Shown piece by piece: positions 36,227 to 44,846 of a stretch of DNA of 64,000 nucleotides. The translations under genes and the position numbers were made by a program. Within the stretch, counting starts at the first letter, position 1; each line of letters starts with the position of its first letter. The notes under the pieces are model-generated. The model was not told where the DNA came from. It was given only the letters and a program-made list of their open reading frames with translations, and searched no databases. The DNA is from Oceaniovalibus guishaninsula JLT2003 (GTDB lineage: Bacteria; Pseudomonadota; Alphaproteobacteria; Rhodobacterales; Rhodobacteraceae). The stretch covers positions 1 to 64,000 of the forward strand of contig NZ_AMGO01000068.1 of the NCBI RefSeq assembly GCF_000299575.1. Direction: 5' to 3'.

Positions 36227-36840
36227 GCGTCTGGTCGTGGGACGGCGTGGTGCCGGCGGTCGATCCCACGGCCTTCGTGCATCCGGGTGCGGTGCTGATC
36301 GGCGACGTGATCGTCGGGGCGGGCTGCTATGTAGGGGCGGGCGCGGTGCTGCGCGGCGATTTCGGGCGCATCGTGCTGCGCGACGGGTCGAACTTTCAGG
36401 AAACCTGCGTCGCCCATGCCTTTCCGGGCAAGGACGTGCTGGTCGAGGAATCGGGCCATATCGGCCACGGCGCGGTGCTGCATGGCTGTCATGTCGGGCG
36501 CAACGCGATGGTGGGCATGAACGCGGTGGTGATGGACGAGGCGGTCATCGGCGAGAACAGCATCGTCGGGGCGGCGGCGTTCGTGAAGGCGGGCGCGCGG
36601 ATCCCGCCTGACAGCATGGCCGTGGGGTCGCCCGCGCGCGTGATCCGCGCCCTGACGGCGGACGAGATCGACTGGAAGCGGCGCGGCACCGGCGTCTATC
36701 AGCAGCTTGCGCGCGAGGCGGCGGGCAAGCTGGCGCCCGCGCTGCCGCTGGACCGGCCCGAGCCGGATCGCCGCCGGGTGACGGCGCCGCGCTACGATCC
36801 GCTGACGATCGAACGGCGGGGCTTCAGCGAACGGCCTTGA
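36223..36840 (+). CDS. paaY: PaaY, hexapeptide-repeat thioesterase / gamma-carbonic-anhydrase-like
   Basis: 205-aa left-handed beta-helix protein. PaaY removes CoA from dead-end ring-hydroxylated CoA esters so that the pathway does not stall. Hexapeptide repeats run through ADVIVGAGCYVGAGAVLRGD-like text (here GDVIVGAGCYVGAGAVLRGD). Metal-site histidines are visible in CVAHAFPGKD and ESGHIGHGAVLHGCHVGRNA. Last gene of the rightward operon. Its final 17 bases overlap the end of the convergent TetR gene. Confidence 0.92.
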   Translation: MSVWSWDGVVPAVDPTAFVHPGAVLIGDVIVGAGCYVGAGAVLRGDFGRIVLRDGSNFQETCVAHAFPGKDVLVEESGHIGHGAVLHGCHVGRNAMVGMNAVVMDEAVIGENSIVGAAAFVKAGARIPPDSMAVGSPARVIRALTADEIDWKRRGTGVYQQLAREAAGKLAPALPLDRPEPDRRRVTAPRYDPLTIERRGFSERP

Positions 36841-37420
36841 TCCCTTCGAGGATCATGGTCGTGGCGACATGGGCATAATCCCTGCGGGTGATCGGGCCGT
36901 CGTCGCGGAACCACATGTAGACCCAGTTCATGATGCCGAACAGCGACATCGTGACCGGCATCAGCAGCGGGCGGTCGGGGCGGTCAAGCTCGGGGTGGAT
37001 GTCGCGGATGATCGCGGAAAAGCGCCGCACGATGCGGCGTTCGACCTGCACGATCCGCGCCTTCTGGTCGTCGGACAGCGCCGCGTTGCCGTTGAGCTGG
37101 ACCTGGTGCTGGTCGTCCGCGCCGCGATAGGATTCGAGCACCGTCAGAACCAGCCTTTCCAGCCGGGCGCGCGGCGGCAGGTCCGCCGGAACACGGTCCA
37201 GCGCGGCGTCCATGTCGGTCAGGTGGGTGTGGATGATCGCGAAGATCAGCGCGTCCTTGGACGGGTAGTAGTGATACAGCAGCGCCTTGGACACGCCCGC
37301 GCCGGACGCGATCTGCGACATGGATGCCTTGTCCATGCCCTGCGCCGCGAAAACGCGGGCGGCCGTCAGAAGCAGGTGATGCCTCTTTTCCTCGAAATCG
37401 CTTGCGCGCGTCCTGGCCAT
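36824..37420 (-). CDS. paaR: TetR-family regulator of phenylacetate genes (PaaR-like)
   Basis: 198-aa TetR repressor. The HTH is ARVFAAQGMDKASMSQIASG then AGVSKALLYHYYPSKDALIF. The ligand-binding domain includes LPPRARLERLVLTVLESYRG and MSLFGIMNWVYMWFRDDGPI, typical of PaaR-type proteins that sense phenylacetyl-CoA. It is the last gene of the leftward paaG-paaI-paaK operon. Two ACCG-NN-CGGTCGGT operators at 28354 and 40133 are the likely targets. The symbol rests on context and resemblance. Confidence 0.85.
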   Translation of the reverse strand: MARTRASDFEEKRHHLLLTAARVFAAQGMDKASMSQIASGAGVSKALLYHYYPSKDALIFAIIHTHLTDMDAALDRVPADLPPRARLERLVLTVLESYRGADDQHQVQLNGNAALSDDQKARIVQVERRIVRRFSAIIRDIHPELDRPDRPLLMPVTMSLFGIMNWVYMWFRDDGPITRRDYAHVATTMILEGIKAVR

Positions 37421-37515
37421 CGGCCCGGCGGCTCCTTCATCAATGCGTGGCGGCCGGGGACCGCATCGCCGGGACCGGCGCCCCTCTTAGCGTTGCCGCG
37501 CGGGATTGGCCAGCC

Positions 37516-38829
37516 TCACTGACCTTTCGGGCGGTTGTCGATCACGCGTTTCGCCTTGCCTTCCGACCGGGCGAGGTTGCCCGGATCGTGGATCTCGATC
37601 CGGGTCGAGATGCCGACGACCGACTTGATGTGATGGCCCAGTTCGCGCGACGAGGCCCCGCGCGCGTCCGCCCCGGCATGGGACGCGGCACATTCGACAT
37701 GCACGATCATCGCGTCCATGCGTTCGGCGCGCACCAGTTCCAGATGGAAATGCGGCGCGAGGCCCGCGCATTTCAGGATCTGCTCCTCGATCTGGGTGGG
37801 GAAGACGTTGACGCCGCGCAGGATGATCATGTCGTCGCTGCGGCCGGTGATCTTCTCGATCCGGCGCATGGTACGCGCGGTGCCGGGCAGGATGCGGCTG
37901 AGATCGCGCGTGCGGTAGCGGATCATCGGCAGACCTTCCTTGGTCAGCGTGGTGAAGACCAGCTCGCCCATTTCGCCGTCGGGCAGCACGGCGCCGGTTT
38001 CGGGGTCGATGATCTCGGGATAGAAGTGGTCCTCCCAGACATGCAGGCCGTCCTTGGTTTCCACGCATTCGTTGGCGACGCCGGGGCCCATCACTTCGGA
38101 CAGGCCGTAGATATCGACGGCGTCCATGTCGAACGCCTGCTCGATTTCCTGCCGCATGGAATTGGTCCAGGGTTCGGCGCCGAAGATGCCGACCTTGACC
38201 GAGCTTTCGCGCGGATCGACGCCCTGGCGGCGGAATTCGTCGAGGATCGACAGCATGTAGGACGGCGTGACCATGATGATGCGCGGCTTGAAATCCTGCA
38301 TCAGCGTGACCTGCCGTTCGGTCATCCCGCCCGAGATCGGCACCACGGTGCAGCCCAGCCGTTCGGCCCCGTAATGCGCGCCAAGCCCCCCGGTGAACAG
38401 ACCGTAGCCATAGGCGACATGGCAGATGTCGCCCGCGCGGCCGCCGCTGGCGCGGATCGAGCGGGCCATGACATCGGCCCAGACGTCGATGTCGCCCTTG
38501 GTGTATCCCACGACGGTCGGCTTGCCGGTGGTGCCCGACGATCCGTGGATGCGCGCCAGCCTTTCGCGCGGCACGGCGAACATGCCGAACGGATAGGTGT
38601 CGCGCAGATCCTGCTTCATGGTGAACGGGAACCTGGCCAGGTCGGCCAGCGTGCGGAAATCGTCGGGATGCACGCCGTGGGCATCGAACCGCTGGCGGTA
38701 GAAGGGCGAATTGTCGTAGGCGTGGCGCAGCGACCAGGCCATGCGCTGCTGTTGCAACGCCGCGATCTCGTCACGGCTGGCGATCTCGATCGGGTCGAGG
38801 ATGTCGGGGCTTGGGGTCAGGTCGTTCAT
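37516..38829 (-). CDS. paaK: Phenylacetate-CoA ligase
   Basis: 437-aa adenylating enzyme that makes phenylacetyl-CoA, the inducer and entry substrate of the pathway. The P-loop is RIHGSSGTTGKPTVVGYTKG. AYGYGLFTGGLGAHYGAERL, VDIYGLSEVMGPGVANECVE and GRSDDMIILRGVNVFPTQIE are PaaK signatures. The 437-aa length is exact for the family. The start overlaps the paaI stop (ATGA). Confidence 0.96.
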   Translation of the reverse strand: MNDLTPSPDILDPIEIASRDEIAALQQQRMAWSLRHAYDNSPFYRQRFDAHGVHPDDFRTLADLARFPFTMKQDLRDTYPFGMFAVPRERLARIHGSSGTTGKPTVVGYTKGDIDVWADVMARSIRASGGRAGDICHVAYGYGLFTGGLGAHYGAERLGCTVVPISGGMTERQVTLMQDFKPRIIMVTPSYMLSILDEFRRQGVDPRESSVKVGIFGAEPWTNSMRQEIEQAFDMDAVDIYGLSEVMGPGVANECVETKDGLHVWEDHFYPEIIDPETGAVLPDGEMGELVFTTLTKEGLPMIRYRTRDLSRILPGTARTMRRIEKITGRSDDMIILRGVNVFPTQIEEQILKCAGLAPHFHLELVRAERMDAMIVHVECAASHAGADARGASSRELGHHIKSVVGISTRIEIHDPGNLARSEGKAKRVIDNRPKGQ

Positions 38830-39284
38830 CGGGTTCCTCCCTGAGAATCCGTTGCGGCTGGCGGCGGCAGGATCGGCCGCCCGAGGCTGCGCGAATGGCC
38901 GCGAAACTCGGCAATGGTGGCGCCGTCCTGCCGGGTGACGCGCACGTCGTAGAGGCCCGACCGCCCCTTGCGCGACACTTCGCGCGCCGTGGCGGTCAGC
39001 ATGTCGCCAAGCGCGCCGGGGGCGATGTAGGTGACGGCGCAATGCTGGGCGACCGTCACCTGATCGTAGGTGTTGCAGGCGAAGGCGAAGGCGCTGTCGG
39101 CCAGCGCGAAAAGATAGCCGCCATGCGCGTTGCCGTGCCCGTTGGTCATCCGGCCGGTCAGGATCATCGTCAGCGTCGCCTGACCGGGGGCGATGTGGAC
39201 GATCCGCATGTCCAGCCCCTGCGACGCGCTGTCGTCCTTCCACATCGCGGCGGCGCAGGCTTCGGCCAGTCGCTGCGGCGTCAT
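38826..39284 (-). CDS. paaI: PaaI hotdog-fold thioesterase
   Basis: 152-aa acyl-CoA thioesterase that hydrolyses hydroxyphenylacetyl-CoA esters as a safety valve. Start at 39284 (MTPQRLAEACAAAMWKDDSA), one base after the paaG stop. The hotdog helix carries NGHGNAHGGYLFALADSAFA with the catalytic Asp. The HG-G-LF-LAD pattern is diagnostic of PaaI. Overlaps paaK downstream. Confidence 0.95.
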   Translation of the reverse strand: MTPQRLAEACAAAMWKDDSASQGLDMRIVHIAPGQATLTMILTGRMTNGHGNAHGGYLFALADSAFAFACNTYDQVTVAQHCAVTYIAPGALGDMLTATAREVSRKGRSGLYDVRVTRQDGATIAEFRGHSRSLGRPILPPPAATDSQGGTR

Positions 39285-39285
39285 C

Positions 39286-40080
39286 TCAGCGCCCCTCGAA
39301 CCGGGGGGCGCGCTTTTCCAGAAACGCGGTGACGCCTTCGGCATAGTCGGCGCTGCGGCCCGCCTGACGCTGGGCGTCGCGTTCGCGGTCGAGCTGCGCG
39401 TCCAGATCGGATGTGGCGGCCTGCTGGATCAGCCGCTTGGTCAGGCCGAGGCCGATCGTCGGCCCGGCGGCCAGCCTTTCGGCCAGCGCCACGGCGTCCG
39501 TCATCAGCGCGTCGTCGTCCACGGCCTTCCAGATCAGGCCCCATTCGGCGGCGGTTTCGGCGGGCAGGGGTTCGGCCAGCATGGTCAGCGCCTTGGCGCG
39601 CGGTTCGCCCAGGGCGCGGGTCAGCGACCAGCTTCCGCCCGCATCGGGGACCAGCCCGATCTTCGAGAATGCCTGGATGAACCGGGCGGACCGCGCGGCC
39701 AGCACGATGTCGCAGGCCAGCGCGATGTTGGCGCCGGCGCCCGCCGCCACGCCGTTGACGGCGCAGACCACCGGCTTGTCCAGATCGCGGATCAGCCGCA
39801 GGGCGGGGTTGTAGAAGGTTTCGATGGTGCGGCCCAGATCGGGGGCAGGGCCGCCCTTGCGCGGATCGCGGTCGCCCAGATCCTGCCCCGCGCAGAAGCC
39901 GCGCCCGGCGCCGGTCAGCAGCACGGCACGCACGTCGGCGTCGGCATGGGCGCGGTCGAGCTGGACGCGCAAGGCGCGGTGCATGTCATCGTTGAAGGCG
40001 TTCAGCCGGTCGGGACGGTTCAGCGTCAGCCGCAGCACCCCGCGGTCGAGTTGGGCCAGAAGGGTGTCGCTGCCGGTCAT
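39286..40080 (-). CDS. paaG: 1,2-Epoxyphenylacetyl-CoA isomerase
   Basis: 264-aa crotonase-fold isomerase that converts the ring epoxide to oxepin-CoA. The ATG at 40080 (MTGSDTLLAQLDRGVLRLTL) follows GGAGGATCGG; an upstream in-frame ATG at 40149 lies inside the operator region and is rejected. The oxyanion-hole stretches are LLTGAGRGFCAGQDLGDRDP and VAAGAGANIALACDIVLAAR; the active-site aspartate is in GLVPDAGGSWSLTRALG. First gene of the leftward operon. A PaaF-type hydratase role is less likely from these motifs. Confidence 0.9.
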   Translation of the reverse strand: MTGSDTLLAQLDRGVLRLTLNRPDRLNAFNDDMHRALRVQLDRAHADADVRAVLLTGAGRGFCAGQDLGDRDPRKGGPAPDLGRTIETFYNPALRLIRDLDKPVVCAVNGVAAGAGANIALACDIVLAARSARFIQAFSKIGLVPDAGGSWSLTRALGEPRAKALTMLAEPLPAETAAEWGLIWKAVDDDALMTDAVALAERLAAGPTIGLGLTKRLIQQAATSDLDAQLDRERDAQRQAGRSADYAEGVTAFLEKRAPRFEGR

Positions 40081-40132
40081 CCGATCCTCCGATGCCCCAA
40101 GGTCAGGGGGCGGCAAGTTTATCGTTGCATAA

Positions 40133-40149
40133 ACCGTCCGGTCGGTCAA
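40133..40149 (-). promoter_or_regulatory. PaaR-type operator in front of paaG
   Basis: ACCGTCCGGTCGGT (40133-40146) matches the site at 28354-28367 at 12 of 14 positions. On the minus strand it overlaps TTGACC (40149-40144), a plausible -35 element for paaG. The -10 is unclear (AACGAT or GATAAA further on). Confidence 0.62.
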
Positions 40150-40337
40150 TGATAAGGCGCGTCAGCTTTGGGAGGGGCGCTGCCGGGTCTGTTCGATCGT
40201 TGCGGGATGCAGCCCGAAGGGCACCCCGAACGCCGCGGACACGCGAATTCTGGACGCCTTTTCCCGAACTGCCAAGCGGCAAATAACGCGCCCGAGCGGC
40301 GACAGGCGGAAACGCCAATCGAGGGGAGGAGACGAGG

Positions 40338-41474
40338 ATGAGGAACACGACAGCATCGGCGATGGCGCTGCTGCTTGCGCTGCCGGTCGCGGCGCAGGCC
40401 GAGATCCGGCTGGGCGCCAGTGTGTCGGCCACGGGGCCGGCGGCGTTTCTGGGCGACCCCGAGGCCAAGACCATCGAGATGATGGTCGAGGACATCAACG
40501 AGGCCGGGGGCATCGACGGCGAACAGATCGCGCTGACGCTTTACGACGACGGCGGCGATCCCAACAAGGCGCGCACCTTCGCCACCCGCCTGGTCGAGGA
40601 TGACGAGGTGGTGGCGATCATCGGCGGATCGACGACCGGCACCACCATGTCGATCCTCGACGTGGCCGAGGACGAGGGCATCCCCTTCATCTCGCTTGCC
40701 GGGGCCATCTCGATCGTCGATCCGGTGCGCGAATACGTCTTCAAGACGCCGCATACCGACCGCATGGCCTGCGAGAAGATATTTTCCGACATGCAGGCGC
40801 AGGGGATCAGCCGGATCGGCATGATCTCGGGGACGGACGGGTTCGGCGCGTCGATGCAGGCGCAGTGCAAGGACGTGGCCGGCGATCAAGGCATCGAGGT
40901 TCTGGCCGACGAGACCTATGGCCCGCAGGATGCCGACACGACGCCGCAACTGACGCGGATCCGCAATACCGACGGCGTGCAGGCGGTGCTGAACGCGGGC
41001 TTCGGCCAGGGGCCGGCCATCGTGACGCGCAACTTCGCGCAGCTCGGCTTCGACATTCCGCTGTATCAAAGCCACGGCGTCGCGTCGAACGCCTTCGTCG
41101 AGCTGGTCGGACCCGAGGCGTCGCAGGGCGTGCGGCTGCCCGGCACCGCGCTGCTGATCGGCGACAGGCTGGCCGAGGACGATCCGCAATATCAGGTGGT
41201 GAACGACTATACCGCCGCCTACCGCGAACGATACGGGCAGGATCCGTCCACCTTCGCGGGCTACGCGCACGATGCCGTGGCGCTGATGGTGGATGCGATG
41301 CGCCGCGCGGACGAGATCGCGCCGGACGCGATCCGCGACGCGCTGGAGGCCACGCAGGGCTTCGTCGGCACCACGGGGGTCTATACCTTCTCGCCCGAGG
41401 ATCATCTGGGACTCGACCCCAGCGATTTCCGCATGCTGGAGATCACGGCGGACGGCTGGAAGCAGATCGACTGA
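40338..41474 (+). CDS. Branched-chain-amino-acid-type ABC transporter solute-binding protein
   Basis: 378-aa periplasmic receptor of the Leu/Ile/Val-binding class. Signal peptide MRNTTASAMALLLALPVAAQ then AEIRLGAS. The mature part shows the type I periplasmic fold: SATGPAAFLGDPEAKTIEMM, DINEAGGIDGEQIALTLYDD and VVAIIGGSTTGTTMSILDVA. First gene of a five-gene ABC operon divergent from paaG. Substrate unknown; such receptors near paa clusters often bind aromatic acids, and that is the inference here. Confidence 0.9.
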   Translation: MRNTTASAMALLLALPVAAQAEIRLGASVSATGPAAFLGDPEAKTIEMMVEDINEAGGIDGEQIALTLYDDGGDPNKARTFATRLVEDDEVVAIIGGSTTGTTMSILDVAEDEGIPFISLAGAISIVDPVREYVFKTPHTDRMACEKIFSDMQAQGISRIGMISGTDGFGASMQAQCKDVAGDQGIEVLADETYGPQDADTTPQLTRIRNTDGVQAVLNAGFGQGPAIVTRNFAQLGFDIPLYQSHGVASNAFVELVGPEASQGVRLPGTALLIGDRLAEDDPQYQVVNDYTAAYRERYGQDPSTFAGYAHDAVALMVDAMRRADEIAPDAIRDALEATQGFVGTTGVYTFSPEDHLGLDPSDFRMLEITADGWKQID

Positions 41475-41480
41475 CGCGCC

Positions 41481-41510
41481 GCCGCGGCCCGGCCCGTGCC
41501 CGGCCGCGGC
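41481..41510 (+). terminator. Attenuator-like hairpin between receptor and permease genes
   Basis: Perfect 9-bp stem GCCGCGGCC (41481-41489) / GGCCGCGGC (41502-41510), starting seven bases after the receptor stop, without a T run. It would protect the receptor mRNA or reduce read-through so that the receptor is made in excess of the membrane parts. A similar hairpin lies at 60480-60504. Confidence 0.5.
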
Positions 41511-41541
41511 ACCCTGTCGCCATTGACCGCAAGGAGCCGCG

Positions 41542-42414
41542 ATGGACGCGCTGCTGCAATTCATCTTCTCGGGCGTGACGGTGGGGGCCGTCTATGCGCT
41601 GGTCGCGCTGGGATTCACCATCATCTACAATGCGTCCGACGTGGTGAACTTCGCGCAGGGCGAATTCGTCATGCTGGGCGGGATGATCACCGTCTTCGCC
41701 TTCGAGGCGGGGATGCCGCTGCCGCTGGCGGCGGTGCTGGCGGTGCTGGCGACGGCGGCCATCGGCGTGGCGCTGAACAAGCTGGCGATCGAGCCCGCGC
41801 GCGGCGCGCCGGTGGTCACGCTGATCATCATCACCATCGGCGCGTCGATCCTGATCCGGGGGGCCGCGCAACTGGTCTTCGACAAGCAGCTTCACCGCTT
41901 TCCGGCCTTTTCGGGCGACGATCCCATCCGCATCCTGGGCGCGACGATCCTGCCGCAAAGCCTGTGGGTGATCGTCGGCGCGCTGGTGGTGTTCGTGGGC
42001 CTGTGGCTGTTCTTCACCCGGACGCTGACCGGCAAGGCGGTGCTGGCCACCGCCAACAACCGGGTGGCGGCGCAGCTTGTGGGGATCAACACCGCTTGGG
42101 TGATGACGCTGTCCTTCGGGCTGTCGGCGGCCATCGGCGCGCTGGCGGGCGTGCTGGTCACGCCGATCACGCTGGTCAGCTATGACGTGGGCGTGGCGCT
42201 GGCGCTGAAGGGGTTCGCCGCCGCGATGCTGGGCGGCATGGGCAACCCCAAGGGCGCGCTGGCGGGGGGTCTGCTGCTGGGCCTGCTGGAGGCGCTGACG
42301 GCGGGGTATCTGAGTTCACAATACAAGGACGCCGTGGCCTTCATCGTCATCCTGGGGGTGCTGTTCGCCATGCCGCAGGGCCTGTTCGGCAAGTCCGCGA
42401 CGGAGCGCGTCTGA
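41542..42414 (+). CDS. livH: ABC transporter permease, LivH family
   Basis: 290-aa inner-membrane permease with about eight helices. LivH hallmarks: VGAVYALVALGFTIIYNASD, VVNFAQGEFVMLGGMI, and the C-terminal GVALALKGFAAAMLGGMGNP followed by GALAGGLLLGLLEALTAGYL. The stop overlaps livM by one base. Works with LivM, LivG, LivF and the receptor at 40338. Confidence 0.93.
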   Translation: MDALLQFIFSGVTVGAVYALVALGFTIIYNASDVVNFAQGEFVMLGGMITVFAFEAGMPLPLAAVLAVLATAAIGVALNKLAIEPARGAPVVTLIIITIGASILIRGAAQLVFDKQLHRFPAFSGDDPIRILGATILPQSLWVIVGALVVFVGLWLFFTRTLTGKAVLATANNRVAAQLVGINTAWVMTLSFGLSAAIGALAGVLVTPITLVSYDVGVALALKGFAAAMLGGMGNPKGALAGGLLLGLLEALTAGYLSSQYKDAVAFIVILGVLFAMPQGLFGKSATERV

Positions 42415-43370
42415 TGACGTGGCGCAACAAGTGGCTGCAACTGGCGATCCTCGCCATCGCCATCGCGGTGCTGCCGCTGTTCTTCCCTTCGGGGTATTAC
42501 TATCGCGTCGGCGCGCTGATCTTCGTCAACGCGCTGGCGGTGGTGGGGCTGGTCATCCTGATCGGCTATGCCGGGCAGATCAGCCTGGGGCATGCGGGCT
42601 TTGCCGGGATCGGCGCCTATGCCTGCGCGTTGGCGCCCGAGCATCTGGGCCTGCATCCGGCGCTGTCGCCGGTCCTGGGGGCCGTCGTCTCGGGGGTGCT
42701 GGCGCTGCTGATCGGACGGCCGATCCTGCGGCTGAAGGGGTATTACCTGGCGGTGGCGACGCTGGGCTTCGGCATCCTGGTGTCGATGGTGCTGACCAAC
42801 GAACGCGCGCTGACCGGCGGGCCGGACGGCATGCAGGTCGCCGATCTGGGCCTGCGCGCGGTGCTGCGCGATCTGGGCTGGCGGCTGTCGGGGGGCGAGT
42901 TCTGGTATGGCGCGTCGGGCATCGTGCTGGTGCTGGGCGCGTGGATCGCGCTGAACCTGTTCGACAGCCCCACGGGCCGGGCGATGCGCGCGCTGCACGG
43001 ATCCGAGGTGGCGGCGGCGACGGTGGGCGTGGACGTGGCGCGCCAGAAGCTGCGCGCCTTCGTCATCTCGGCCGTCTACGCGTCGGTGGCGGGGTCGCTG
43101 CTGGCGCTTCAGAACGGATACATCACGCCGGATGTGGCGGGGTTCCTGCATTCGGTGGAAATGGTCACGATGGCGGTGCTGGGCGGCGTCGGGTCGGTGC
43201 TGGGCGCGACGCTGGGCGCCGCGATCCTGACGCTGCTGCCGCAGGTGCTGACGGTGTTCGCGGAATACGAACAGCTTGTGCTGGGCGCGGTGATGATCCT
43301 GGTGATGATCTTCCTGCCGCAGGGCCTGCTGCCGTCCATCGCGCGCCGCCTGCGGGGGAGGGACGAATGA
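42414..43370 (+). CDS. livM: ABC transporter permease, LivM family
   Basis: 318-aa second permease. Signature text: NALAVVGLVILIGYAGQISL then GHAGFAGIGAYACALA, the LRLKGYYLAVATLGFGILVS segment, and VEMVTMAVLGGVGSVLGATL near the end. Start overlaps livH (TGATG), stop overlaps livG (ATGA). Confidence 0.93.
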   Translation: MTWRNKWLQLAILAIAIAVLPLFFPSGYYYRVGALIFVNALAVVGLVILIGYAGQISLGHAGFAGIGAYACALAPEHLGLHPALSPVLGAVVSGVLALLIGRPILRLKGYYLAVATLGFGILVSMVLTNERALTGGPDGMQVADLGLRAVLRDLGWRLSGGEFWYGASGIVLVLGAWIALNLFDSPTGRAMRALHGSEVAAATVGVDVARQKLRAFVISAVYASVAGSLLALQNGYITPDVAGFLHSVEMVTMAVLGGVGSVLGATLGAAILTLLPQVLTVFAEYEQLVLGAVMILVMIFLPQGLLPSIARRLRGRDE

Positions 43371-44152
43371 GCCTGCTGGTCGTGGACGGTCTGGGCATCA
43401 CCTTCGGCGGGCTGAAGGCGGTGGACGATGTCAGCTTCGCCGTGGCCCCCGGCGAGATCGTGTCGGTCATCGGCCCCAACGGCGCGGGCAAGACCACGCT
43501 GTTTAACATGATTTCCGGCATCTACCGGCCGGGCCGGGGGCGGGTCAGCCTCAACGGCACCGACGTGACCGAAACGCCGCCGCACAAACTGGCCGAGATG
43601 GGGCTGTCGCGGACGTTCCAGAACCTGCAGATCTTTCAGGACATGACGGTGCTGGACAACGTGCTGGCCGGGTATCACCTGACCGAGCGGGGGTCGATCT
43701 GGGCCGACCTGCTGGCGCTGGGGTCGATGCGGCGGCGGGCCGACAAGGCGCGGGAGGGCGCGCGCGGGTTGCTGGCGCGGGTGCGGCTGGACAAGGCGGC
43801 CGAGCAGATGGCCGGCAACCTGTCCTATGGCGCGCTGAAGCGGCTGGAGATCGCGCGCGCGCTGGCGCTGGGGCCGAAGATCCTGCTGCTGGACGAGCCT
43901 GCCGCCGGCTGCAACGCCGTCGAAAGCGAGGAGATCGACCGCCTGATCGCGGAACTGGCGGCAGCGGGCATCGCCATTCTGCTGGTCGAGCATGACATGA
44001 AGATGGTGATGCGCATTTCCAACCACATCGTCGTGCTGGACCACGGCGAGAAGATCGCCGAGGGCGATCCGGCCACGGTCAGCCGCGATCCGCAGGTCAT
44101 CGCCGCCTATCTGGGCACCGAGAACGCGGAGGGCGCGCATGCTGACGGTTGA
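43367..44152 (+). CDS. livG: ABC transporter ATP-binding protein, LivG family
   Basis: 261-aa ATPase. Walker A IGPNGAGKTTLFNMISGIYR, the LivG-type TFQNLQIFQDMTVLDNVLAG, Walker B PKILLLDEPAAGCN and H-loop LLVEHDMKMVMRISNHIVVL. The signature LSYGALKRLEIARAL is the variant LSYG form common in LivG. Overlaps livF by 14 bases. Confidence 0.93.
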   Translation: MSLLVVDGLGITFGGLKAVDDVSFAVAPGEIVSVIGPNGAGKTTLFNMISGIYRPGRGRVSLNGTDVTETPPHKLAEMGLSRTFQNLQIFQDMTVLDNVLAGYHLTERGSIWADLLALGSMRRRADKAREGARGLLARVRLDKAAEQMAGNLSYGALKRLEIARALALGPKILLLDEPAAGCNAVESEEIDRLIAELAAAGIAILLVEHDMKMVMRISNHIVVLDHGEKIAEGDPATVSRDPQVIAAYLGTENAEGAHADG

Positions 44153-44840
44153 GGGGCTGCGGTCGCGCTATGGCCGGATCGAGGTGCTGCACGGCATCGA
44201 CCTTCAGGTCGATTCGGGCGAGATCGTCACCGTGGTGGGGGCCAACGGCGCGGGCAAGACGACGCTGCTGAAATGCCTGTCGGGCACGCAGCCGGTCAGC
44301 GACGGGCGCATCGTCTTTCGCGGCGACAATCTAGGCGCGGTGCCCGCCCATGCGCGGCTGAAGCGCGGATTGGCGCAATCGCCCGAAGGACGGCAAATCT
44401 TCACCAATCTGAGCGTCGAGGAGAACCTGCGCCTGGGCGCCTTCCTTTACACCGACGACCGGGTGGACCGGGACATGGCCGATGCATTCGCGATGTTCCC
44501 GATCCTGAAGGACAAGCGGCATCTGCCGGCGGGCGGGCTGTCGGGCGGGCAGCAGCAGATGCTGGCCATCGCCCGCGCCCTGATGGGGCGGCCGTCCTGC
44601 CTGCTGCTGGACGAGCCGTCGATGGGGCTGGCGCCGCTGCTGGTGGCGCAGATCTTCGAGGTGATCGGCGATCTCAAGCGGCGCGACGTGACCGTGCTGC
44701 TGGTGGAACAGAACGCGTTCGGCGCGCTGAAGATCGCCGACCGGGGCTATGTCATGGAAACCGGGCGCGTCACCATGTCCGGCCCCGCCGCCGAACTGAT
44801 CGCCGATCCGCGCATCCGCGAGGCTTATCTGGGCCTGTGA
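44139..44840 (+). CDS. livF: ABC transporter ATP-binding protein, LivF family
   Basis: 233-aa second ATPase. Walker A VVGANGAGKTTLLKCLSGTQ, LAQSPEGRQIFTNLSVEENL, signature LSGGQQQMLAIARALMGRPS, Walker B LLLDEPSMGLAPLLVAQIFE and H-loop VTVLLVEQNAFGALKIADRG (Gln in place of His, as usual for LivF). Ends 6 bp from the convergent DUF411 stop. Confidence 0.93.
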   Translation: MLTVEGLRSRYGRIEVLHGIDLQVDSGEIVTVVGANGAGKTTLLKCLSGTQPVSDGRIVFRGDNLGAVPAHARLKRGLAQSPEGRQIFTNLSVEENLRLGAFLYTDDRVDRDMADAFAMFPILKDKRHLPAGGLSGGQQQMLAIARALMGRPSCLLLDEPSMGLAPLLVAQIFEVIGDLKRRDVTVLLVEQNAFGALKIADRGYVMETGRVTMSGPAAELIADPRIREAYLGL

Positions 44841-44846
44841 CCCCGC

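Noticed and set aside
40081-40149. ATG at 40149 as start of paaG
   Set aside because: The added 23 residues overlap the operator and promoter region and are not conserved-looking; GGAGGATCGG precedes the ATG at 40080.
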